Shown piece by piece: positions 1 through 7,346 of a stretch of 15,021 nt of DNA. The position numbers were made by a program, and so were the translations under genes. The DNA is from CAZEQL01 sp964514415 (GTDB taxonomy: Bacteria; Chloroflexota; Dehalococcoidia; GIF9; AB-539-J10). How positions within the stretch are numbered: the first letter of the stretch is position 1; every line of letters begins with the position of its first letter. The DNA lies in the NCBI GenBank assembly GCA_964514415.1, contig CAZEQL010000029.1, positions 1 through 15,021 of the forward strand. Reading direction: 5' to 3'. The notes under the pieces were generated by a model. That model searched no databases. It had not been told where the DNA came from and saw nothing but the letters and a program-made list of their open reading frames with translations.

Positions 1-16
1 GGAGATTTCAACGTCA

Positions 17-45
17 TTGACAGAGCACACTTAAAGTGATAAATT
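17..45 (+). promoter_or_regulatory. Predicted sigma-A-type promoter of the hrcA-grpE-dnaK operon
   Basis: A perfect -35 hexamer TTGACA (17-22) is followed after 17 bp by TAAATT (40-45), a 4/6 match to TATAAT. Transcription would begin near 52, at the left edge of the CIRCE operator, giving a leader of about 30 nt. The -35 match and spacing are seen directly. The start site is inferred. Confidence 0.65.
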
Positions 46-53
46 ACCACTAA

Positions 54-80
54 TTAGCAATCGGCGAAGGAGAGTGCTAA
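54..80 (+). promoter_or_regulatory. CIRCE operator (HrcA binding site)
   Basis: This is an inverted repeat with 9-nt arms and a 9-nt spacer: TTAGCAATC (54-62) and GAGTGCTAA (72-80). It differs from the consensus TTAGCACTC-N9-GAGTGCTAA at a single base in the left arm. CIRCE is the established operator of the repressor HrcA, whose gene begins at the very next base, so autoregulation is expected. The Shine-Dalgarno stretch AAGGAG (67-72) lies in the spacer and the first base of the right arm. The element therefore covers both the predicted transcription start and the ribosome binding site. Confidence 0.93.
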
Positions 81-1103
81 ATGCCTCTAACGGAAAGAGA
101 AGAGACTACTCTCAAAATAATAGTTAAGGGTTATATCACTGAGGCAACACCTGTAGCTTCGAAAACTATTGTGGATAAATATGGCTTGAAGGCGAGTTCA
201 GCTACCATCCGCAATGATATGGCATATTTGGAACAAGAGGGATACATTACTCGCCCACATTCCTCCGCTGGCAGCATACCCACAGATAAGGCTTATCGAT
301 ATTATGTGGAATCGATAAGCGAAGATATTGAACTTCCTCCAGTTGACCGATATCTTATTTACCAAGTATTCCAAAGAACAAAGCAAGAGCTAGAACAATG
401 GCTAAAATTAACAGCGACGTTTTTGGCGCACTTTGTTCATAATGTAGCAGTGGTAACTACACCCAATTCAAATCAGCATCGCCTTAAGCACTTAGACTTG
501 GTAACTTTGCAAGATTTTCTAGCTCTGCTAATTTTAATTTTCAATGAAACAAAGGCCAGACAAAGAATCTTACCTTTCGACAAAAGAATCACCCAAGATG
601 AGCTAACAAAGTTGGCTAACAAGCTTAACGTTACCTACCTCGGAATGACTGGCAATGAAATTTTGATTAACAAAGATAAGGTAGCGCTTTCTAGGGAAGA
701 AAACCAGGTAACTGAGAGCCTGATAGATATGATGTTGGCTGAAGACAAACTAGAATATGGCGAGCCTTACCTTGAGGGATTACGTCTGATGCTAAGTCAG
801 CCTGAATTCGCTAGCAGTTCCAGAATGCTTGAAATCCTGGAGGTTTTAGAGGAAAAGGATTGGCTCAAGAATGTGTTTTACTCAGGGGTCAGTAAAGGTC
901 AAGTAAAGGTAATCATTGGTGAAGAAAACTCAGAAGAGGCATTACAGGGCTTAAGCTTGATATTTAGCCAGTATGGGATATCTGGTAAAGCTGATGGGAT
1001 TGTTGGAGTACTTGGCCCAAAGCGAATGGACTATGCCCGAGCCATTTCTTCGGTCAACTACATTTCATCAATATTGAGCAAAACAGTGTTTGAATATGTC
1101 TGA
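81..1103 (+). CDS. hrcA: Heat-inducible transcription repressor HrcA
   Basis: HrcA represses class I heat-shock operons by binding CIRCE, and its active folding depends on chaperonin in the systems studied. The 340-residue length is normal for the family. Residues 1-75 form the winged-helix domain. They contain the family signature SSATIRNDMAYLEQEGYI (39-56), followed by RPHSSAGSIPTDKAYRYYV (58-76); most HrcA proteins have Arg where this one has Ser in AGSIP. The remainder is the GAF-like and dimerisation region, ending in the usual strand FEYV. The ATG at 81 directly follows the CIRCE element, with AAGGAG (67-72) eight bases upstream. grpE starts 12 nt after the stop. Identification is secure. 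Confidence 0.96.
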   Translation: MPLTEREETTLKIIVKGYITEATPVASKTIVDKYGLKASSATIRNDMAYLEQEGYITRPHSSAGSIPTDKAYRYYVESISEDIELPPVDRYLIYQVFQRTKQELEQWLKLTATFLAHFVHNVAVVTTPNSNQHRLKHLDLVTLQDFLALLILIFNETKARQRILPFDKRITQDELTKLANKLNVTYLGMTGNEILINKDKVALSREENQVTESLIDMMLAEDKLEYGEPYLEGLRLMLSQPEFASSSRMLEILEVLEEKDWLKNVFYSGVSKGQVKVIIGEENSEEALQGLSLIFSQYGISGKADGIVGVLGPKRMDYARAISSVNYISSILSKTVFEYV

Positions 1104-1115
1104 AGGAGTTTAACA

Positions 1116-1661
1116 TTGACTAAGAATGATAAAACATCCGAGATAGAAATTGAGCAGGTTTTGGATGTAGAAACACTAAAGCAAGCTTTAGTCGAGGAGA
1201 AGGAAAAGTCAGAGAAATATTTAACCAACTGGCAAAGAAGCCAAGCTGACTTTGAGAACTATAAGAAACGCGTTGAGCGAGAAAAAGAGGAGATAGTTGA
1301 CTCTGCCAATAATACACTTATCTCAAACTTGTTAACCGTTGTAGATGATGTGGAAAGAGCTTTTGCCTCACTGCCGGTTCCACCTACGGAATTCAACTGG
1401 ATTGAAGGCGTTAAGCTCATCTATAAGAAGTTCAAGGCGGTCTTAGAGATGCAAGGATTGACTGAGATTGAGGCTAAAGGAGAACCATTCGATCCTCACT
1501 TGCATGAAGCAGTGATGCGACAGGAGGGAGAAGAGGGAATGGTTATTGAGGAAATCCAGAAAGGCTATAAATTGAAAAACAAAGTAATTCGGCCTAGCTT
1601 GGTAGTAGTGGGTCAAGGCAAAGAAGACAAGGAAGCAGAACAAGAAGGCCAAAAGGAGTAG
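1116..1661 (+). CDS. grpE: Nucleotide exchange factor GrpE
   Basis: GrpE releases ADP from DnaK, resetting its substrate-binding cycle. The 181-residue product has an acidic N-terminus and a long charged coiled-coil helix (about 17-65, including NWQRSQADFENYKKRVERE). It then has the beta-wing domain with the GrpE signature: FDPHLHEAVMR (125-135) and GYKLKNKVIRPSLVVV (150-165). The C-terminus is a short charged tail. The start is a TTG codon, chosen because AAGGAG (1103-1108) sits 7 nt upstream, immediately after the hrcA stop. dnaK begins 5 nt after its stop, so the genes are co-transcribed with hrcA under CIRCE control. Confidence 0.96.
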   Translation: MTKNDKTSEIEIEQVLDVETLKQALVEEKEKSEKYLTNWQRSQADFENYKKRVEREKEEIVDSANNTLISNLLTVVDDVERAFASLPVPPTEFNWIEGVKLIYKKFKAVLEMQGLTEIEAKGEPFDPHLHEAVMRQEGEEGMVIEEIQKGYKLKNKVIRPSLVVVGQGKEDKEAEQEGQKE

Positions 1662-1666
1662 TAAAC

Positions 1667-3562
1667 ATGGGAAGGGCAATAGGAATTGATTTAGGTACTA
1701 CACTCAGTGTAGCAGCAGTGATGGAAGGAGGCAAGCCTAGAATCATTCCCAGCGCTGAGGGTGGGAACCTTGTTCCTTCAATAGTGGCCATGAGTAAAAC
1801 AGGGGAAAGATTGGTCGGAGAAATGGCCAAGCGACAGTCAGTGGTTAATCCTGAGAACACTATCTCCAGCATAAAGCGCCTCATCGGGCGCAAGTTCAAG
1901 GATTCCACAGTTCAGTACGATATAAAGCGCTTACCTTATAAGATTACTGAAGCTCCCAATGACGATTGCCGAGTGGTAATGGGAGGCAAGGAATATAGCC
2001 CACAAGAAATCTCAGCTATGATATTGCAAAAACTAAAGACCGATGCTGAGGCTTACCTTGGCGAAAAAGTCACCGATGCTGTAGTTACTGTGCCAGCTTA
2101 TTTTAATGATAGCCAACGAAACGCAACTAAAGACGCTGGTGCCATAGCCGGGCTCAATGTTTTGCGCATTATCAACGAGCCCACAGCGTCATCGCTGGCT
2201 TACGGAATGGATAAGAAAAAGGATGAAACTATTGCTGTCTATGACCTTGGCGGTGGCACCTTCGATATCTCCATTCTCGATATAGGCGAGGGCACTTTCC
2301 AAGTTAAATCAACTAACGGCGATACCCACCTTGGTGGCGATGATATTGACCAAAGGGTTATGGATTGGGTATGCGATGAATTTAAGAAAGAGCAAGGCAT
2401 TGATTTAAAGCAAGACAAAATGGCATTGCAGCGGTTAAAGGATGCCTCTGAAAAAGCAAAGAAGGAGTTATCCACAGTAGCTCAAACAGAAATAAGCCTT
2501 CCCTTTGTTACTGCCGATGCCGCTGGCCCAAAACACCTCAGTATGGTGCTGACTCGAGCCAAGCTAGAGCAGTTATCAAGCGATTTAATAGAAAGGAGCA
2601 TCGGCCCTTGCCGTCAAGCTTTGAATGACGCCGCGCTTACGGCAGCTCAAGTCAACGACATAATTCTAGTCGGTGGACAGACAAGGATGCCAAAAGTTCA
2701 GGATACCCTAAGACAATTCTTTGGCAAGGAACCCGCCAAGGGCGTCAATCCTGATGAGGCGGTAGCCTTGGGCGCTGCCATTCAAGCTGGGGTACTTAAG
2801 GGTGAAGTAGGAGAGGTTCTTCTCCTTGATGTTACCCCTCTTACTCTGGGTATAGAGACCTTAGGAGGAGTGGCTACATCTCTCATCCCTCGCAATACCA
2901 CCATTCCCACTTCCAAGAGCCAGATTTTCAGCACCGCTAGCGATAGCCAGCCAAGCGTGGAAATTCATGTTCTTCAAGGAGAACGTCCTATGGCGGCTGA
3001 TAATCGAACTTTGGGACGTTTTATGCTTGATGGCATTCTGCCAGCACCGCGAGGTATGCCTCAGATTGAAGTAGCTTTCGATATCGATGCCAACGGTATC
3101 CTTAATGTAAGTGCTCGTGACAAAGGCACGGGAAAGGAACAGAAAATTACCATTACTGCCTCCAGTGGGTTGAGTAAGGAAGAAGTGGAGAAGATGAAGC
3201 GAGAGGCTGAAAGTCTTGCCGCCGAGGATGCCAAACGCAAAGAAGAAGTAGAGACACGCAATTCTGCCGACAGCCTGGCTTATACCGCCGAGAAGACACT
3301 TCGAGATTACGGAGATAAGATACCTGCTGACGTAAAGCAAGAGATAGAAGGGAAAATAGCTAACGTAAAGTCAACGCTTCAAGGTAAAGATGTAAGCTCT
3401 ATTCGTAATGCTACGCAAGAACTGTCACAGGCTATGCAGAAGGTTGGGGCATCAATTTACCAACAACCAGGGCAACCCCCACCAAGTGGAGAACCTCCCG
3501 AAGGCAAGAAGCCTGATGAAGGAGGAGAAGGTACAGTAGAAGGTGAATTCCAAGAGATATAA
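1667..3562 (+). CDS. dnaK: Molecular chaperone DnaK (Hsp70)
   Basis: DnaK is the cytoplasmic ATP-dependent Hsp70 chaperone. The 631-residue protein has a complete nucleotide-binding domain (1 to about 380). It carries phosphate loop 1 IGIDLGTT (5-12), phosphate loop 2 DLGGGTFD (193-200), NEPTASSLAYG (170-180) and GGQTRMP (336-342). The interdomain linker VLLLDVTPL is at 384-392. It is followed by the beta-sandwich substrate domain (HVLQGERPMAADNRTLG) and a helical lid. A Pro/Gly/Glu-rich tail ends in EFQEI, comparable to the acidic tails of other DnaKs. One small oddity is Leu in place of the common Asn after DLGTT. The start has GGAG shortly upstream. No dnaJ follows; the next gene is a PEPCK-like protein 17 nt on. 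Confidence 0.97.
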   Translation: MGRAIGIDLGTTLSVAAVMEGGKPRIIPSAEGGNLVPSIVAMSKTGERLVGEMAKRQSVVNPENTISSIKRLIGRKFKDSTVQYDIKRLPYKITEAPNDDCRVVMGGKEYSPQEISAMILQKLKTDAEAYLGEKVTDAVVTVPAYFNDSQRNATKDAGAIAGLNVLRIINEPTASSLAYGMDKKKDETIAVYDLGGGTFDISILDIGEGTFQVKSTNGDTHLGGDDIDQRVMDWVCDEFKKEQGIDLKQDKMALQRLKDASEKAKKELSTVAQTEISLPFVTADAAGPKHLSMVLTRAKLEQLSSDLIERSIGPCRQALNDAALTAAQVNDIILVGGQTRMPKVQDTLRQFFGKEPAKGVNPDEAVALGAAIQAGVLKGEVGEVLLLDVTPLTLGIETLGGVATSLIPRNTTIPTSKSQIFSTASDSQPSVEIHVLQGERPMAADNRTLGRFMLDGILPAPRGMPQIEVAFDIDANGILNVSARDKGTGKEQKITITASSGLSKEEVEKMKREAESLAAEDAKRKEEVETRNSADSLAYTAEKTLRDYGDKIPADVKQEIEGKIANVKSTLQGKDVSSIRNATQELSQAMQKVGASIYQQPGQPPPSGEPPEGKKPDEGGEGTVEGEFQEI

Positions 3563-3579
3563 AAAGGCTTGGTCATCAA

Positions 3580-5178
3580 ATGTTTGATCTGGAACAATTT
3601 GCACAAACTGCCGATAGAATCCGTAAAAGGGCGATAGCGGAAGGGAGATTAATAAATAATCCTTCTGAGAAGCAATTGAGATTAATTGTGGAGAACGAGC
3701 CTGGGATTAGGAAAACGATATATGGAAATTTTGTTGCCGAGAGTGAACCTTCTTCCAGAGCAGCGATGTTCACTGAAAACAGTGTTGACCATCCCTTCGA
3801 CAAAGCAGAGCAACTACTATTAGCTCAATGTGAGGAGGCTTTGGATAAGGAAAGATTAATTTCCGTTGATAGACGGGTGGGCAATAAAAGTAGTGAAACC
3901 ACAGTTAGATTAACCATCCCTGAAAGATTTGCCCACGTTGCCTATGCAGGAAATCTCTACCTGCCGGCAAAAAAAGAGATTGCGCAACCAACGTATGAAA
4001 TTTTGATGTTCGCTGATGAGGCTTTTGAGTCTAATAAGTCCAAGCCACTTCCCAAAAAAGATATAACTATAAGGTTAGCCATGCTGGATAACGGGAGGGT
4101 GATTAAGGTAATCAGGAATAGCAATTACATAGGTGAATATAAAAAGGGGGTTTTCGCTGCGGAAGATTGGGTGGCTAAAACTAAAAGGGGCGGAATTTTT
4201 TTGCATGCTGGCTGTAGAGAGGATTATCTCCAATCAACACACGGGGATTACAAAACCACTAGGTCGCTGTTTCTGGCTTTAACTGCGAATGGGAAAACAA
4301 CTCTGACCTCTAAAATTTTGGCTAGAAAGGGAAAGGAAAAATCTTGGCTTGTTCAAGATGATGGTGGAACTTTCATGCCAGATGGTTCTTTTTATGGCTT
4401 TGAAGCTGGAGGGGTATTTGTAAAGACCGAAGCTGTAAATCCAGGGAACCAACTCGAGATATTTTATGGTTTATTAAAACCAGAGACTCTGTGTGAGAAT
4501 GTTTATGTAACTGAAGATGGAGACTTTGACTTTTATAATTTCGAAAGGACATCTAATGGAAGAGCAATCATGCATAGAAGAGATTTCTTGCACGCCAGCT
4601 CTTATATTGATGTTGCTCGGATTGATAACTTGATTCTTATCACCAGAGGGCCTTTGATACCTGCGATATCACAATTAACCCGGGAGCAGGCGGTAGCACT
4701 CATGATTTTAGGGCAGTCAATGGAATCCTCGGCAGGTGACCCAACCCAAGCAGGAAGAATTAAAAGTGAGTTCTTTTATGACCCCTTTGTAGCTGGTGAC
4801 AGAGTGGAACATGCAAATACATTTTATGGAATATTGAAAGGTCTCCCTCACATGAATTACTATTTAATAAATACTGGAGGGGTAGGTGAAGGAGAAAGGT
4901 ACAAAGATATAAGATTGGAATACACCACAGCTATACTGGACTCCTTATTAAGGGGAGGCCTTGAAGATTGGGTAGCTTCACCTACAGGCTTTAAAATACC
5001 AAGCGCGGTAAGGCATTTGGATGATATTTACTTGCATCCTGAGAAGCTTTATTCCAGAATTGAATTTGAAAAAAAGCAAAGGAAACTTAACAAAATTAGA
5101 TATGCATCTGTGGAAGAACTCGGCAGTGCCTTACATCCCAATATAAGAGACGTTTTCAGTAAACCCACCGCCACATAG
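3580..5178 (+). CDS. Divergent ATP-type phosphoenolpyruvate carboxykinase homologue
   Basis: Homology to the PEPCK (ATP) family, which interconverts oxaloacetate and PEP, is read from ordered motifs. These are KERLISVDRRVG (90-101), YIGEYKKGVF (183-192; catalytic Tyr and Lys positions), FLHAGC (207-212; metal-ligand His209), NGKTTLT (237-243), DDGGTFMPDG (260-269), FEAGGVFVKT (274-283), NGRAIMHR (326-333; substrate-binding Arg328), SQLTREQA (364-371) and YYLINTGGVGEG (427-438). The 532-residue length is normal. Key differences are an AxxAxGKT loop (233-240) in place of GxxGxGKT, loss of Glu-His after the DD pair, and an unrecognisable N-terminal 75 residues. Arg60 may match the usual N-terminal substrate Arg. 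It follows dnaK by 17 nt without a clear promoter and has only a weak SD, so it is probably in the CIRCE operon. Family membership is likely; PEPCK activity is uncertain. Confidence 0.75.
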   Translation: MFDLEQFAQTADRIRKRAIAEGRLINNPSEKQLRLIVENEPGIRKTIYGNFVAESEPSSRAAMFTENSVDHPFDKAEQLLLAQCEEALDKERLISVDRRVGNKSSETTVRLTIPERFAHVAYAGNLYLPAKKEIAQPTYEILMFADEAFESNKSKPLPKKDITIRLAMLDNGRVIKVIRNSNYIGEYKKGVFAAEDWVAKTKRGGIFLHAGCREDYLQSTHGDYKTTRSLFLALTANGKTTLTSKILARKGKEKSWLVQDDGGTFMPDGSFYGFEAGGVFVKTEAVNPGNQLEIFYGLLKPETLCENVYVTEDGDFDFYNFERTSNGRAIMHRRDFLHASSYIDVARIDNLILITRGPLIPAISQLTREQAVALMILGQSMESSAGDPTQAGRIKSEFFYDPFVAGDRVEHANTFYGILKGLPHMNYYLINTGGVGEGERYKDIRLEYTTAILDSLLRGGLEDWVASPTGFKIPSAVRHLDDIYLHPEKLYSRIEFEKKQRKLNKIRYASVEELGSALHPNIRDVFSKPTAT

Positions 5179-5237
5179 TAACAATTGCTGGCTTCGCTTA
5201 ATTTGTCTAGCTTTTTAATATGAAATAGTTATAAACT

Positions 5238-5249
5238 AGGAGGAGGAGG
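5238..5249 (+). promoter_or_regulatory. Tandem AGG ribosome binding site of the zinc-finger gene
   Basis: AGG repeats four times (5238-5249), 7 nt before the GTG start at 5257. This is the strongest Shine-Dalgarno sequence in the window and fixes the GTG as the start. The rest of the 78-nt gap after the PEPCK-like gene holds no convincing promoter or terminator. Confidence 0.8.
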
Positions 5250-5256
5250 GTATAAG

Positions 5257-5625
5257 GTGGCTGACTTTATCGAACTTCATGAGCGTTTAAAGGAAAGGAA
5301 AACGCAACTACTAGAAAAACTGGGGCGATTACGAGCTCACGGGTTGTCGTCACCAGAGAAAAGAGAAGCTAGTCCATTTGGTAAAAGGGATGAGGCAGCA
5401 GACGAAGCCTGTGATCTAGAGAAAAGGCTAGCTTTGGGAAAAGAGTTAAGTGGCATGCTTGTTAAAATAGAGCATGCTCTGCAAAAATATGAAGCAGGCA
5501 CTTATGGATTGTGTGATTCTTGCGGGCAACCCATAGAACAAGCCCGCCTTGAAGCTTTGCCTCAGGCAAGCTTATGCTTGAGTTGCAAAGCGCGCCAGGC
5601 AAAGGATGCGAAAGGGACAAGATAG
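5257..5625 (+). CDS. TraR/DksA-family C4 zinc-finger protein (YlyA-like)
   Basis: TraR/DksA proteins act on RNA polymerase through its secondary channel, and Bacillus YlyA belongs to this group. The 122-residue protein has a helical N-terminal half (about 5-80) that could form the two-helix coiled coil. At its tip is EAADEA (46-51), resembling the acidic DxxDxA motif that DksA inserts into the channel. A C-terminal zinc finger follows, with Cys86-x2-Cys89 and Cys107-x2-Cys110 in YGLCDSCGQPI and SLCLSC. All four Cys are present. It starts at GTG after a very strong SD, and its last 20 bases overlap lspA. The family is clear. Whether it regulates transcription in a DksA-like way is inferred. 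Confidence 0.88.
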   Translation: MADFIELHERLKERKTQLLEKLGRLRAHGLSSPEKREASPFGKRDEAADEACDLEKRLALGKELSGMLVKIEHALQKYEAGTYGLCDSCGQPIEQARLEALPQASLCLSCKARQAKDAKGTR

Positions 5626-6121
5626 AAAAAAGATAGCGCTATTTCTGGCTACCGCCGCCTTAATAGTCGCCCTAGATCAATTAAGCAAACTATGGATTAG
5701 GGCTAATTTAACGCCAGGAGAATCACTGCCACAAACAGGATTTTTACGCTTAACCTACGTTACAAATACAGGCTCAGCTTTTGGTCTATTTGCTAATCAA
5801 GCTTTCCTTCTCACTATTATCACCATAGCCAGCTTGTTGATTATCTTGTTATTCCTGCGTTACTTATCCCCGACTACCACTTTAAGCAATATATCTCTCG
5901 GCTTAATTCTAGGCGGCGCTGCAGGTAACCTGATAGACCGCCTCCGTCTGGGTTGCGTTACTGACTTTATCGATGTTCGCCTATGGCACACATTTCACTG
6001 GCCAGCTTTTAACCTTGCTGACGCAGCTATAGTAATAGGCATCTTTTCCTTTATTTATTTCATATGTCGATTTGAATTATTCAGAAAAGTACATGAACAC
6101 AACCATACCCATAAGAATTAA
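5606..6121 (+). CDS. lspA: Lipoprotein signal peptidase (signal peptidase II)
   Basis: LspA is the membrane aspartyl protease that removes signal peptides from diacylglyceryl-prolipoproteins. The 171-residue protein has four hydrophobic segments (about 9-31, 64-85, 94-110 and 138-156). The family motifs are VALDQLSK (21-28), NTGSAFG (54-60), GGAAGNLIDR (103-112), VTDFID (118-123) and FNLADAA (135-141). Asp120 and Asp139 have the 19-residue spacing of the catalytic dyad, and Asp111 is also conserved. The C-terminus is His-rich (HEHNHTH). The ATG overlaps the end of the zinc-finger gene by 20 nt, and the 3' end overlaps the rluD-like gene, so translation is probably coupled. Confidence 0.95.
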   Translation: MRKGQDRKKIALFLATAALIVALDQLSKLWIRANLTPGESLPQTGFLRLTYVTNTGSAFGLFANQAFLLTIITIASLLIILLFLRYLSPTTTLSNISLGLILGGAAGNLIDRLRLGCVTDFIDVRLWHTFHWPAFNLADAAIVIGIFSFIYFICRFELFRKVHEHNHTHKN

Positions 6122-7016
6122 GAAACTTCAATTCAACCCACCTATTTCGGGCACCCGCCTGGATAAATATTTAACTCAAGTTCTTCCGCAATTTTCTCGC
6201 TCTTACTTACAGAATTTAATTGAGCAGGGCCATATCTTAGTCAATGGGTACAAGACGAAGGCAAGCCAAAAACTAAATGAAACCGACCGAATAACAATCG
6301 AGCTTCCCCCTCCACCAACCTACCCTTTAGTTGAACCAATCCCCCTATCCATAATTTATGAAGATAAAGATGTATTAGTCGTAGATAAACCGGCAGGACT
6401 GACTGTCCATCCTGCCCCAGGACATCCTAATCACACTTTAGTCAACGCCATCCTAGCGCACTGTCCCAGCTTGGTTACGAGTAATGATTTAATACGCCCT
6501 GGCATAGTCCACAGGCTAGACAAGGATACATCAGGGCTCATGGTCATCGCTAAAAATGATTTTGCCAAGGTACATCTAATCAACCAGTTTAAAGACCGTA
6601 CTGTAACTAAAGAATATCTTGTTTTAGTGAAAGGAAGGCTATTCCCAGAACAAGGAATAATTGAAGCCCCCATTGGGCGAGACCCTTCCAATCGCAAACG
6701 AATGGCAATAGTAAAGACAGGAAAAGAAGCCAGCACTCGATATCATGTTAAAGAATACTCCAATAATTATACTTTACTCGAGGTTACTCCCAAAACTGGA
6801 CGTACACATCAGATTAGAGTACACCTATCAGCTATTGGTTATCCTATAGTTGGCGATCCCGTTTATGGAACTAAATCAGCTTATACTAAAAGGCAATTTG
6901 TCCATGCCCATCGCCTCGGCTTCCACTTGCCATCAACAAACCAATACCGGGAATTTACTTGTCCCCTGCCCATAGACTTGAAGCAAACCTTAGCATCTTT
7001 AATCCATAACATCTAG
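6093..7016 (+). CDS. Ribosomal large-subunit pseudouridine synthase, RluD family
   Basis: This enzyme converts specific uridines of 23S rRNA to pseudouridine; the exact target cannot be told from sequence. Numbered from the ATG, the protein is 307 residues. It has an N-terminal S4 RNA-binding domain (about 20-75, TRLDKYL through LVNGYKTKASQKL). The RluA/RluD catalytic domain follows, with the hallmark GIVHRLDKDTSGLMVIAK containing catalytic Asp143. Other family motifs are VVDKPAGLTVHP and TGRTHQIRVHL. The start could be TTG at 6072 (314 residues) or ATG at 6093; I chose the ATG, though neither has a strong SD. Both lie within lspA (overlap 29 or 50 nt). TraR/DksA-lspA-rluD matches ylyA-lspA-ylyB of Bacillus. 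Confidence 0.93.
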   Translation: MNTTIPIRIKKLQFNPPISGTRLDKYLTQVLPQFSRSYLQNLIEQGHILVNGYKTKASQKLNETDRITIELPPPPTYPLVEPIPLSIIYEDKDVLVVDKPAGLTVHPAPGHPNHTLVNAILAHCPSLVTSNDLIRPGIVHRLDKDTSGLMVIAKNDFAKVHLINQFKDRTVTKEYLVLVKGRLFPEQGIIEAPIGRDPSNRKRMAIVKTGKEASTRYHVKEYSNNYTLLEVTPKTGRTHQIRVHLSAIGYPIVGDPVYGTKSAYTKRQFVHAHRLGFHLPSTNQYREFTCPLPIDLKQTLASLIHNI

Positions 7017-7025
7017 GAAGGAGAC

Positions 7026-7055
7026 TTGTTTAAAGAAACAAAAATATGCTATATT
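7026..7055 (+). promoter_or_regulatory. Predicted extended -10 promoter upstream of the small coiled-coil gene
   Basis: TATATT (7050-7055; 5/6 match to TATAAT) is preceded by TG and one base (7047-7049), the extended -10 arrangement. A weak -35, TTGTTT (7026-7031), lies 18 bp upstream. Transcription would start near 7062, about 24 nt before the TTG at 7086. This would separate the gene from the lspA-rluD unit. Confidence 0.5.
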
Positions 7056-7085
7056 GGAATGAAAAATAGCTAGAGAGTAAACAAG

Positions 7086-7346
7086 TTGAAATCCTTTGGA
7101 GAACTCAGCAAGGAGCAAATAACGAGAGAAAACGATCTCTTATCTCATCTAATAGGAGAACTTGAGGTAAAGGAACTGGCTAATTTAGAAACAGAGCTAA
7201 GCGAACAGAGAAATGTAACTCTGTTCAAGATAACCACAGAGATAGAAGCCACTGAAGATGCTCTAAATCAAGTTGAACAACTTTCCCAAAGACTTAAAAA
7301 ACATCTAAAACAGCTAACGGGATTACAACAAGCTCTCTCCAAGTAA
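7086..7346 (+). CDS. Small coiled-coil protein of unknown function
   Basis: I do not recognise this 86-residue protein. It is rich in Glu, Leu, Gln and Lys, has no Cys, Trp or Pro, and no signal peptide or membrane segment. From about residue 15 to the end it looks helical. A leucine-rich heptad-like pattern runs through LLSHLIGELEVKELANLETEL (split at 18-29 and 30-38) and ALNQVEQLSQRLKKHLKQL (58-76), so a coiled-coil hairpin is plausible. The only start codon after the in-frame stop at 7071-7073 is TTG at 7086, with a weak GAGAG upstream. gltX begins 32 nt after its stop. The reading frame and its own promoter support a real gene, but its function is unknown. Confidence 0.6.
   Translation: MKSFGELSKEQITRENDLLSHLIGELEVKELANLETELSEQRNVTLFKITTEIEATEDALNQVEQLSQRLKKHLKQLTGLQQALSK

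Noticed and set aside
2861..3340. 159-codon minus-strand open frame
   Set aside because: It is antisense to the conserved DnaK substrate domain, where codon constraints often leave the opposite strand open. No recognisable protein motif is present.
5179..5256. Promoter before the zinc-finger gene (TTGTCT at 5203, TATAAA at 5230)
   Set aside because: The spacing between these boxes is 21 bp and the start would fall inside the SD. No better-spaced pair was found, so none is called.
7026..7073. Possible 15-codon leader peptide (TTG start) after the rluD-like gene
   Set aside because: The purine run AGGAAGGAG (7015-7023) is only 2 nt from this TTG, too close for initiation. The stretch is better explained as the promoter of the next gene.
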